From NCBI GenBank assembly GCA_964358205.1, contig CAYHNZ010000004.1, forward strand, positions 1 through 46,517: a stretch of 46,517 nucleotides of DNA, read 5' to 3'. The position numbers were made by a program, and so were the translations under genes. Every line of letters starts with the position of its first letter. Position 1 is the first letter of the stretch. The DNA is from JANLIQ01 sp964358205. Lineage in GTDB: Bacteria; Patescibacteriota; UBA1384; 2-12-FULL-50-11. Shown here piece by piece: positions 8,695 to 14,612 of this stretch. The notes beneath the pieces were generated by a model, which ran no database searches, was not told the origin of the DNA, and saw only the letters and a list, made by a program, of their open reading frames with translations.

Positions 8695-8715
8695 ACTTTC
8701 AGTGTAACTGAAAGT
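8695..8715 (-). promoter_or_regulatory. Perfect inverted repeat abutting the galT start
   Basis: Arms ACTTTCAGT and ACTGAAAGT (9 bp, perfect) are separated by 3 bases and end 3 bases before the galT ATG. In mRNA it would form a hairpin holding the only purine-rich GAAAG that could act as ribosome-binding site. In DNA it could be an operator for the whole sugar operon. Confidence 0.5.
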
Positions 8716-8721
8716 AATTAA

Positions 8722-8857
8722 CAATTTTCAATTTTCAGTTTTCAATTAATGACTCAATTCTCAATATTCAAAAAATGATCAATTAATCATAAAAAAATTG
8801 AAAATTATGACATTGAAAATTCACTGAAAATTGAAAATTCGAAAATTGAAAATTGTC
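8722..8857. repeat. Degenerate AATTGAAAATT / AATTTTCAATT repeat tract
   Basis: The gap between galT and ruvC is almost entirely copies of TTGAAAATT and its reverse complement in alternating orientation. Shorter tracts of the same motif lie at about 9361-9418 and 14546-14595. All are between genes. On the minus strand the tract lies between the ruvC stop and the start of the galT operon. Confidence 0.6.
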
Positions 8858-9337
8858 TCAAGTCATAAAGACTTGAGAAAGGGCGATTGCCACCGCATCG
8901 GCGGCGTCGTCGCCGAGTTTCTTTTTCTCGTCGATATTAAAATAATGACGGACAAAATTTTGGACATCTTTTTTCTTGGCTTTGCCGTTGCCGAGCAAAA
9001 CTTTTTTCAGCCGCAGCGGCGCAATTTCCACAATCTCGATATTGGCCTGGGCCGCCGCCAACAAAACCACTCCCCGGGCCTGACCGACGGCAAAAGCCGT
9101 TTTGGCGTTGTTGGCAAAAAATATCATTTCGATGGCAATCAAATCCGGCTTGATTTCGTTAAAGCGCTTGACCATCTCGTAGTATATAAAGGAAAGCTTC
9201 TGCGGTTCCGGCGAATTCGGCGTCGTCACAATGCAGTCGTAGTGAATCAGCTGCGGCTTGTCGTCGATAATCTCAATCAACCCCAAACCCAATCTCCCCG
9301 ACCCTGGGTCAATCCCCAAAATTCGCTTCCCCCTCAT
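8858..9337 (-). CDS. ruvC: Crossover junction endodeoxyribonuclease RuvC
   Basis: Holliday-junction resolvase that acts as a dimer with RuvAB in recombination and repair. RNase H-like fold with the first catalytic Asp in GIDPGSGRLG, Glu in IAIEMIFF and the C-terminal Asp pair in GDDAADAVAIAL, all present. About 159 aa, normal. The ATG at 9337 (MRGKRILG) is preferred over that at 9343, because a promoter (TTGATA, 17 bp, TACACT) ends only 9 nt before it, so the mRNA would be leaderless. ruvA and ruvB are not in the window. Confidence 0.92.
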   Translation of the reverse strand: MRGKRILGIDPGSGRLGLGLIEIIDDKPQLIHYDCIVTTPNSPEPQKLSFIYYEMVKRFNEIKPDLIAIEMIFFANNAKTAFAVGQARGVVLLAAAQANIEIVEIAPLRLKKVLLGNGKAKKKDVQNFVRHYFNIDEKKKLGDDAADAVAIALSQVFMT

Positions 9338-9342
9338 CAGCA

Positions 9343-9375
9343 TCCAAGTGTACTTGGATAATTTTCAAGTATCAA
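9343..9375 (-). promoter_or_regulatory. ruvC promoter overlapping a palindrome
   Basis: TTGATA (9375-9370), 17 bp, TACACT (9352-9347) on the minus strand. The -10 box lies inside the perfect palindrome TCCAAGT-GT-ACTTGGA (9343-9358), which touches the first possible start codon. This is a good candidate operator, possibly for a DNA-damage or growth signal. Confidence 0.5.
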
Positions 9376-9421
9376 TTTTCAGTTTTCAAATAATTTCCAA
9401 TTTCACAATTTCCAAAAAGAC

Positions 9422-9449
9422 TTGACAGCATCAAGGGGGGGGCTACTGT
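9422..9449 (+). promoter_or_regulatory. Possible promoter of the small cysteine-containing protein gene
   Basis: TTGACA (9422-9427), 16 bp, TACTGT (9444-9449), then 6 bases to the ATG at 9456, implying a leaderless mRNA. ACTTGACAG and CTGTCAAAGT flank a run of G and form an imperfect inverted repeat across the promoter. Confidence 0.4.
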
Positions 9450-9455
9450 CAAAGT

Positions 9456-9767
9456 ATGGGTGTGAAACGAACGATCATTTGGGTTGCACTGGCGCTTTCT
9501 ATCGGTATCTTGGTTGGCTTTGGATTTCGAGGTCCTATTGCCAACCTTCTCAATATTAACGCTCAAGGAACGACGGCAAATTTTGGCCTCATCGTCGGTA
9601 ATCCCGAACAAAAATGCAAGCCACCCAAGATCTGGACTGGCAACGGTTGCGCTGACACTAACTCCTGGACCGTCGCTGATTGGCGCTACTTCTGGAACTG
9701 CCTACAAAACGGCCAGAGCCAAACAGTCTGTGCCGGAAAAACGGAAGCTGGTAGAGGCCGAAAGTAG
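9456..9767 (+). CDS. Small membrane-anchored or secreted protein with conserved-type cysteines, 103 aa
   Basis: Family not recognised. Residues 6-23 form a signal/anchor helix (IIWVALALSIGILVGFGF). The exported part has four cysteines spaced as two pairs (KCKPP...GNGCAD and FWNCLQN...TVCAGK), which suggests disulfides outside the cell, and a Trp-rich centre (NSWTVADWRYFWNC). A basic tail (GKTEAGRGRK) ends it. It stops one base before the convergent yebC gene ends. It is preceded by a promoter-like sequence rather than a Shine-Dalgarno. It may be a small structural or binding protein of the cell surface; no function is assigned. Confidence 0.6.
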   Translation: MGVKRTIIWVALALSIGILVGFGFRGPIANLLNINAQGTTANFGLIVGNPEQKCKPPKIWTGNGCADTNSWTVADWRYFWNCLQNGQSQTVCAGKTEAGRGRK

Positions 9768-10484
9768 TTAACTTACCTCGAAGTTGCTGTAGATGGCAGT
9801 CACATCGTCGAGTTCTTCCAATGTTTCCGCCAGTTTAATAATTTTCTCTGCTATCTTTTCGTCAGTAACCGGGACGGTGGCGAGGGGGTGATACTCAAAG
9901 CTAACATCGTGACTCTCAAATCCAGTTTCCGCCAATTGTCGGCGCACCTGTTCCAGCTCTTTCGGGTCGGTGTAAACAAAAACTTTTTTATCAGCGGTTG
10001 ATTCAAAATCTTGGGCCCCGGCGTCGATTGCCGCCAATTCCAACTCATCTGGTCGGTCGGTTTCAAAAACAATTTGGCCTCGTCGTTTAAATAGATAGCC
10101 GACCGAACCCGATTCGGCCAATTTACCACCGTTTTTATTTAAGACTGCCCGAATGTCGCCAGTCGATCGATTGTGATTATCGGTGGCAGCCTCAATCAAA
10201 AAACCGGTGCCGCCCGGGCCGTAGGCCTCAAAGATTATTTCCTCCAGCTTGGCGGCGTCACTGCCCTTGGCTTTGTCGATCGCCCGCTCGATATTGTCTT
10301 TAGGCATATTGGCCGTGTGGGCTTGGTCGATCGCCACCCGAAGTTGAAAATTCATTCCCGGATCGGTGCCGTGCCGAGCGGCAACCGTAATCGCCCGAGA
10401 CAATTTACTAAAAACCGCCCCGCGCTTGGCGTCCGCCGCCCCCTTTTGATGTCGTATACTTGACCATTTGCTATGCCCTGACAT
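9768..10484 (-). CDS. yebC: YebC/PmpR family protein
   Basis: Conserved three-domain protein of 238 aa. The family is annotated as DNA-binding regulators, and some members act in translation of proline stretches. The N-terminus MSGHSKWSSIRHQKGAADAK is diagnostic. Further blocks are RAIDKAKG, EAYGPGGTGFLIEAATDNHNR and the C-terminal LEELDDVTAIYSNFE. It stands alone, convergent with the small exported protein gene and upstream of ruvC on the same strand. A TAAGAT box lies 8 nt before the ATG, consistent with a leaderless mRNA. The biochemical role in this organism is not evident. Confidence 0.93.
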   Translation of the reverse strand: MSGHSKWSSIRHQKGAADAKRGAVFSKLSRAITVAARHGTDPGMNFQLRVAIDQAHTANMPKDNIERAIDKAKGSDAAKLEEIIFEAYGPGGTGFLIEAATDNHNRSTGDIRAVLNKNGGKLAESGSVGYLFKRRGQIVFETDRPDELELAAIDAGAQDFESTADKKVFVYTDPKELEQVRRQLAETGFESHDVSFEYHPLATVPVTDEKIAEKIIKLAETLEELDDVTAIYSNFEVS

Positions 10485-10555
10485 TTGTTTGAATCTTACC
10501 CCCTCAACTACTAATCGAACACCCCCAGAGCCGATCTCAAAACAACCGATGCTCC

Positions 10556-10591
10556 ATTGAGCCGTATGCGTTTAAACGCATACGGCTCAAT
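10556..10591. repeat. Perfect 36-bp palindrome downstream of the Xre gene
   Basis: Each arm is 18 bp (left arm ATTGAGCCGTATGCGTTT) with no spacer. It lies 2 bases past the stop of the Xre gene. It shares the core GTATGCGTTTAAACGCATAC with the palindromes at 10968 and 11082. It has no T-run, so it is not a standard terminator. Confidence 0.75.
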
Positions 10592-10593
10592 TC

Positions 10594-10965
10594 TCATTTT
10601 TGTTTTACTTTAAACTCTACTGACAAATCTAAAATAGAAAAAAGTCGATCGAGCAACTCAACTGTCGGGTTTGTTTTGCCACATTCAATTCTCGACATTT
10701 CGGCCTGACTCGTCCCGATCAGTATCGCCAAATTCAGCTGGGTCAGTTGCTTGCGATGCCGCGCCAAAATAATTTCATTGAGTAGAGTTTGAAACCATTC
10801 GGCCTTGATCGGCTCGAATTTGAAAAGCGTTAATTTATCGGCGAATACCTTCCGGATCCGGCGACGGTTGCGATACTTCATCGGCCCACCAGTGACGAGT
10901 GTCACATAATTCTTATCGTCCTCTTCCTCGTCGGACAGTATTCTTCTAGTCATTGTATAAAACAT
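10594..10965 (-). CDS. Xre-family helix-turn-helix regulator
   Basis: DNA-binding protein of 123 aa. The C-terminal half (about residues 63-118) is an HTH_3/Cro-C1 domain: LNEIILARHRKQLTQLNLAI, then LIGTSQAEMSRIECGKTNPTVELLDRL. The N-terminal half is charged, with an acidic patch (SDEEEDDKN), and resembles the leader region of HigA/MqsA-like antitoxins, but no toxin gene is adjacent. A second ATG at 10953 could be the real start. A 26-bp palindrome begins 3 bases before the first ATG and related palindromes lie at 11082 and 10556, so autoregulation is very likely. It could be an orphan antitoxin or a regulator of the neighbouring genes. Confidence 0.8.
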   Translation of the reverse strand: MFYTMTRRILSDEEEDDKNYVTLVTGGPMKYRNRRRIRKVFADKLTLFKFEPIKAEWFQTLLNEIILARHRKQLTQLNLAILIGTSQAEMSRIECGKTNPTVELLDRLFSILDLSVEFKVKQK

Positions 10966-10967
10966 AC

Positions 10968-10993
10968 ACCGTATGCGTTTAAACGCATACGGT
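10968..10993. promoter_or_regulatory. 26-bp perfect palindrome at the Xre gene start
   Basis: Arms ACCGTATGCGTTT and AAACGCATACGGT meet with no spacer and sit 3 bases upstream of the ATG at 10965, where the Xre promoter must be. Probable operator for the Xre protein. Confidence 0.6.
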
Positions 10994-11081
10994 TTGCTCC
11001 CCTATTTTTATTTTTTATTGTCTGAATCGTCTTATTTACTTCTTAAAAGTTAAATACTCAATAACCACAATCTAATATTCA

Positions 11082-11099
11082 TATGCGTTTAAACGCATA
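11082..11099. promoter_or_regulatory. Third copy of the TATGCGTTTAAACGCATA palindrome
   Basis: An 18-bp perfect palindrome, about 90 bp further upstream of the Xre gene. The rest of the 200-base gap from 10966 to 11166 holds no gene. It separates the Xre gene from the 3' end of the comEC-type MBL gene. Confidence 0.55.
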
Positions 11100-11166
11100 C
11101 GGGTATTAGAAGTCGAAATATAAAGTAGGGATCGGGGAGGGGGTGGTATCGGTTGGATTTATTTTT

Positions 11167-12066
11167 TTACAACCCGGTTTTGTATGAATAGCCCTCGGGG
11201 GTGATGTCGAAACGGATGGTGCCGGATTGGTCAGTGCGCAGGACAGGAATACCGAGCTGCTGTAAATGTTCCAAGGTTATTTGGTGAGGGTGGCCGTAGC
11301 GGTTGTTCTGGCCGGCCGAGATGACGGCAACTTTTGGGGTCACTGCCTGCAGAAACGGTACCGACGAGCTGGTATTACTGCCGTGATGGCCAGCTTTTAG
11401 AATATCGGCGTGCTTGACGATTCCTCGCGCTAGCATATTCGTTTCGTGTTCGCTTTCGGCATCACCGGTCATCATGGCGGTTGTCGCACCGTACTGCCAG
11501 AAGGTGACGACGCTGGCGTCGTGGGGATTTTCCAGTTGGCGAGAAGCAAAATTTTCTAGCGGATACAGGGCGATGCCGGTCAAGCCGCTAATGGTGAATG
11601 TTGTGCCGGCGGTGATAGCGACAGTTTTAATCTTTTTTTCGGCCACTAACGCCACGAATTTTTTGTAGGTGGCTGAATCGTAAGTCGCGCCGGAAATCCA
11701 TATTTCATCAACTTTGTAGCGCTCTAAGACGCTGTTTATTCCCGAGAGATGATCGGCGTGATTGTGGCTGATGATGATTAAATCGATCTCTTTGTCGGTC
11801 AACGGCATGGCTTTGGAGAGTTGCGACAAAACCGAAGTGTTCGGTCCGCCGTCGATCAAAACTTGGTGGCCGTCGTTGGTATCAAACAGAGCCGAATCGC
11901 CCTGGCCAACATCAAAAAACCATAGTCGCAAACTGCTATCGCGCTCGGCCGCTTGGAATTGGGAAGTGCCGAAAGTAATGAGGAGCAAGAAAGGAATAGC
12001 AATAATGAATTGCAGCGCTTTGTTTTTGCCTAGAATACGCAGAAAACTGTTATTGCTAGAGGGCAT
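11167..12066 (-). CDS. ComEC C-terminal-type metallo-beta-lactamase protein
   Basis: Stand-alone version of the metallo-beta-lactamase domain that forms the C-terminus of ComEC in most bacteria; it is thought to degrade one strand of incoming DNA. A membrane anchor near the N-terminus (ALQFIIAIPFLLLITF) is followed by LRLWFFDVGQGDSALF, the metal motif SHNHADHLSG, MTGDAE, AGHHGSNTS and RYGHPH. The ATG at 12066 is chosen because it overlaps the comEC membrane gene stop by 11 nt; an upstream ATG at 12153 would lie well inside that gene. Length 299 aa. The two proteins together correspond to full ComEC. Confidence 0.88.
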   Translation of the reverse strand: MPSSNNSFLRILGKNKALQFIIAIPFLLLITFGTSQFQAAERDSSLRLWFFDVGQGDSALFDTNDGHQVLIDGGPNTSVLSQLSKAMPLTDKEIDLIIISHNHADHLSGINSVLERYKVDEIWISGATYDSATYKKFVALVAEKKIKTVAITAGTTFTISGLTGIALYPLENFASRQLENPHDASVVTFWQYGATTAMMTGDAESEHETNMLARGIVKHADILKAGHHGSNTSSSVPFLQAVTPKVAVISAGQNNRYGHPHQITLEHLQQLGIPVLRTDQSGTIRFDITPEGYSYKTGL

Positions 12067-13255
12067 CTTCTTCTTCGACGGCGAGTCGGTCAAACAAATC
12101 GTACTGCAGGGGTCGCTTGACATTAAGCCACTCCAACCCGCCGACAATAACAATCATCAATCCGGCAATGACCCAGGCCGGTAAGGTTAGATTGGTCGAG
12201 GCGAATTGCCACGAAGCCAACTTTTCACTCGAAAAAATCACCCAAGTTAGAAGCGGCCAGCTAGCCAGCATCAGGGTGTTGCCGATGATGGGAATAAACA
12301 TCAACATTGCGCCGATAATACCGATCGTCATCACCAGTGGCACGAGTGGCAAAACCAAAATATTAGACAGCGGGGAGATGACCGATAGTCGCTCAAAATG
12401 AGCGATAATCAGCGGTGCGGTCAGTAAAATTGCCGAGAAAGTTTCGGCCATAATCTGCCGAAGAATGACCGGTAATTTCGTTCGTATCAGCAGACGATTC
12501 AGATATGGCGAGAGGCGTACCAAGCCGTAAGTGGCGGCGACCGAAAGTTGGAAACCGACATCGAAAACTATTTTCGGCTCAAAAATCACCAAAACGGCGG
12601 CGGCGAAGATTAAGATGTTGACGGCGCGGCTCGGCCGGCCCAAGTATTTGGCTAGAATGACCGTCAGGGCCATCGCCGCCGCCCGCAAAATTGAGGCCGG
12701 GGCACCGGTGATAATGACAAAAAGCAGAATCAGCGCTGACGATACCCAAAGCGCTTTGCGGCCGATTAACGGCCAGAAGATACTGGTGGTGTTGGCGGTC
12801 AGAATTGTTAAGTTGTAACCAGAGACGGCGATAATATGGGTCAAGCCGACGGCGCGGAAGGTGTCGATCAGATCTTTATCGAGCTTGATCCGATTGCCCA
12901 GAAGGATGCCAGACATTAGCGAGCCGTGCGGCTCGGGTAAAGCCAGGGATATTTTGTCGACGATTAGATCCCGCAAATTACCAAGGACACCCGCCAGGTG
13001 GCCGATAACGGTTAGATTGAGCCAGACTTCGCCGGCGGTGACTTGCCATAAAAATGCCCCGAACGACAGACCGAAAAGAGTAAATGCGATGGTTTCGATC
13101 GGCTCGTCTTGGCCGCTCAATGCCACTATTAGCCAGATAGCCGCGACCCAGCCGATGATTAAGCGATCGATTTCAAAGTACGATCCGATCACCGCCCCAG
13201 CAATAATCGCCAAGCAAGTCAGGGCAAATTTTCGGGAAGGGGTCAGCCAGGCCAT
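12056..13255 (-). CDS. comEC: ComEC/Rec2 DNA-uptake channel (membrane part)
   Basis: Polytopic inner-membrane protein of 399 aa that forms the channel for single-stranded DNA during transformation. The competence domain motifs SGILLGNR, FRAVGLTHIIAVSGYNL, GAPASILRAAAM and FDVGFQLSVAATYGL are intact. About ten membrane helices are visible. The N-terminal OB-fold region is short compared with ComEC of Bacillus. The nuclease-like domain is encoded separately by the next gene with an 11-nt overlap. The divergent neighbour is grpE, with only 63 bp between them. Other competence genes are not in the window. Confidence 0.9.
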   Translation of the reverse strand: MAWLTPSRKFALTCLAIIAGAVIGSYFEIDRLIIGWVAAIWLIVALSGQDEPIETIAFTLFGLSFGAFLWQVTAGEVWLNLTVIGHLAGVLGNLRDLIVDKISLALPEPHGSLMSGILLGNRIKLDKDLIDTFRAVGLTHIIAVSGYNLTILTANTTSIFWPLIGRKALWVSSALILLFVIITGAPASILRAAAMALTVILAKYLGRPSRAVNILIFAAAVLVIFEPKIVFDVGFQLSVAATYGLVRLSPYLNRLLIRTKLPVILRQIMAETFSAILLTAPLIIAHFERLSVISPLSNILVLPLVPLVMTIGIIGAMLMFIPIIGNTLMLASWPLLTWVIFSSEKLASWQFASTNLTLPAWVIAGLMIVIVGGLEWLNVKRPLQYDLFDRLAVEEEDAL

Positions 13256-13318
13256 GGTCGAAACTTAACAGAATTTAACCTGGACGCAAATCTTGTTTGG
13301 CGGTAAACTGGTGTCAAT

Positions 13319-13828
13319 ATGATCAAGAAATCAACCAGCCCCAAACTTAGTCGTCTCGAAAAAGAACTCGCTGCCGAACACGAATCCAAATTGCGATTAG
13401 CAGCCGAATTCGCCAATTTCCAAAAACGAGTTGAGACTGAAAAGGATGCTTTGAGAAAGCATGCTAGTCGCGATCTGCTAGAAAAACTTTTCCCCATTTT
13501 TGATAATTTCTACCGAGCCAGCATGCACGCCCCAGAAGTCGGTTTGGAAGATCTACCAAATTTGACCGAAGGTGATTACCAGAAGATTTTTAACTATTTT
13601 TCCGGTCTGCGTTTAATCGAGAAACATCTTGAGCAAGTCTTGGGCGACGCCGGCTTGAAGCGGATTCCAACCGCCGGAGCGCTGTTCGATCACAATCTCC
13701 ACGAAGCCATCTCTCACGAACCCAGCGTCGAAGTCCCGGCTGATCACATCATCGCCGAAATCGAAGCTGGCTGGACAATCGACGACACGGTTATCAAGCC
13801 GGCCAAAGTCCGAGTTTCGAAGGGGTAA
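13319..13828 (+). CDS. grpE: Nucleotide exchange factor GrpE
   Basis: Cytoplasmic dimer that releases ADP from DnaK. A long N-terminal coiled coil (LEKELAAEHESKLRLAAEFA) is followed by the four-helix and beta-wing region with GLKRIPTAGALFDHNLHEAI and the end block WTIDDTVIKPAKVRVSKG. Length 169 aa is typical. A weak promoter (TGGACG, 17 bp, TAAACT near 13281-13309) lies about 9 nt upstream of the ATG. It is separated from dnaK by two minus-strand small genes, so the usual grpE-dnaK operon is broken here. No hrcA gene or CIRCE element is nearby. Confidence 0.93.
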   Translation: MIKKSTSPKLSRLEKELAAEHESKLRLAAEFANFQKRVETEKDALRKHASRDLLEKLFPIFDNFYRASMHAPEVGLEDLPNLTEGDYQKIFNYFSGLRLIEKHLEQVLGDAGLKRIPTAGALFDHNLHEAISHEPSVEVPADHIIAEIEAGWTIDDTVIKPAKVRVSKG

Positions 13829-13834
13829 GTCAGA

Positions 13835-13855
13835 GGCTCGGCCGATGGCCGAGCC
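13835..13855 (+). terminator. GC-rich hairpin after grpE
   Basis: Perfect 9-bp stem GGCTCGGCC and GGCCGAGCC with a GAT loop, six bases after the grpE stop. No T-run follows. It also lies beyond the end of the convergent gene at 13879, so it may stop transcripts from both sides. Confidence 0.55.
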
Positions 13856-13878
13856 CGGGGGATCGTGGGAAAGGGTCG

Positions 13879-14133
13879 TTAGTTCTGAACGGTGATTTTG
13901 GGTCGGCGTCTCCTGGAAAGCCTGACCAGTGTTTCTAGGCCAGAAGCGAATTCAGGGGTGCTGGTCGCCTCATGTAGTCGTCTTCGAAGCTCGATCGCAT
14001 CGTTGATTCCGTTGCTGAAGAGATCGAACTGGCCAGACCTAATTTGTTCTAGCTCTCGAGCATCTGCATCAATCGCTACACGGCTTGAACAGAATCCGAA
14101 TTGGAGAGGTGCATGTAAGGCTGTGGATACCAT
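13879..14133 (-). CDS. Small hypothetical protein, 84 aa
   Basis: Family not recognised. The predicted fold is helical with a long amphipathic stretch (ELEQIRSGQFDLFSNGINDA) and a strongly basic end (RLSRRRRPKITVQN) that could bind nucleic acid. The ATG at 14133 has AAGG nine bases upstream. A GTTTAC/GTAAAC inverted repeat (14138-14156) places that AAGG in its loop. Convergent with grpE, with a GC hairpin between them. No homologous family is evident; it may be lineage-specific. Confidence 0.5.
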   Translation of the reverse strand: MVSTALHAPLQFGFCSSRVAIDADARELEQIRSGQFDLFSNGINDAIELRRRLHEATSTPEFASGLETLVRLSRRRRPKITVQN

Positions 14134-14184
14134 GGTCGTTTACCTTGTAAGTAAACTATCACATCTACTGAACTAATGACATAT

Positions 14185-14213
14185 AAAAAAAGGCCGTCTG
14201 CTGTTGAGACGAC
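14185..14213 (-). terminator. Rho-independent terminator of the 76-aa gene
   Basis: On the minus strand a 7-bp stem (14213-14207 with 14199-14193, one G-T pair) is followed by seven T (14191-14185). It ends the transcript of the gene at 14235-14465. Confidence 0.7.
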
Positions 14214-14234
14214 CCATGGTGACAGGCGGATAGT

Positions 14235-14465
14235 TTACCAGCGACGGATAGTTGGACGATGGGTTCCTAGACCGATGCGGTTAAAAGTTATTCGTGGTTG
14301 GTAATATCTAATTTCTTCTGCCCGTGCGGTCAGCTCTTCGCCGAGACGTGTAGCCTCCGCAAAGGTCTGGCGCAAATTCTCGAGATTCTTTGGATCGGCC
14401 AACCAAGCCCCTACCCTGGCCACAACTTCTTCATTTGACGATTTCTTAATGCTCAATTCACTCAT
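14235..14465 (-). CDS. Small helical hypothetical protein, 76 aa, divergent from dnaK
   Basis: Family not recognised. Residues 8-50 are predicted helical with heptad-like spacing (EEVVARVGAWLADPKNLENL, RQTFAEATRLGEEL), and the C-terminus is basic and aromatic (YYQPRITFNRIGLGTHRPTIRRW). The ATG at 14465 has AGGTGA about 10 nt upstream. Its promoter overlaps that of dnaK on the other strand, so the two may be controlled together, perhaps by heat or protein stress. A clear terminator follows. It could be a small partner of the chaperone system, but that is only inferred from position. Confidence 0.6.
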   Translation of the reverse strand: MSELSIKKSSNEEVVARVGAWLADPKNLENLRQTFAEATRLGEELTARAEEIRYYQPRITFNRIGLGTHRPTIRRW

Positions 14466-14484
14466 CTAAGGTTCACCTTTTTGT

Positions 14485-14534
14485 ATTCTAGCTTGATGAG
14501 CGGTCTTGACAAAATGTAAAGGACGCTTTACATT
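14485..14534. promoter_or_regulatory. Divergent dnaK / 76-aa gene promoters with inverted-repeat operator
   Basis: Plus strand: TTGACA (14506-14511), 17 bp, TACATT (14529-14534) for dnaK. Minus strand: TTGTCA (14512-14507), 16 bp, TAGAAT (14490-14485) for the 76-aa gene. The two -35 boxes share five bases. A perfect inverted repeat AATGTAAAG-GACG-CTTTACATT (14513-14534) covers the dnaK spacer and -10 box. It is not the CIRCE sequence. Confidence 0.65.
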
Positions 14535-14612
14535 GTTTATAGCATTGATAATTGAAAATTTATTGAAAATTGGAAATTGAAAACTGGAAATTAACGACTA
14601 AAAGGAGTTTAT

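Noticed and set aside
9484..9771. Second plus-strand frame (95 aa) overlapping the small Cys-containing protein
   Set aside because: The frame starting at 9456 has a proper signal/anchor helix, paired cysteines and a promoter at the right distance; the other has none.
14466..14612. CIRCE element for HrcA control of dnaK
   Set aside because: No TTAGCACTC-N9-GAGTGCTAA or close variant. A different inverted repeat is present.
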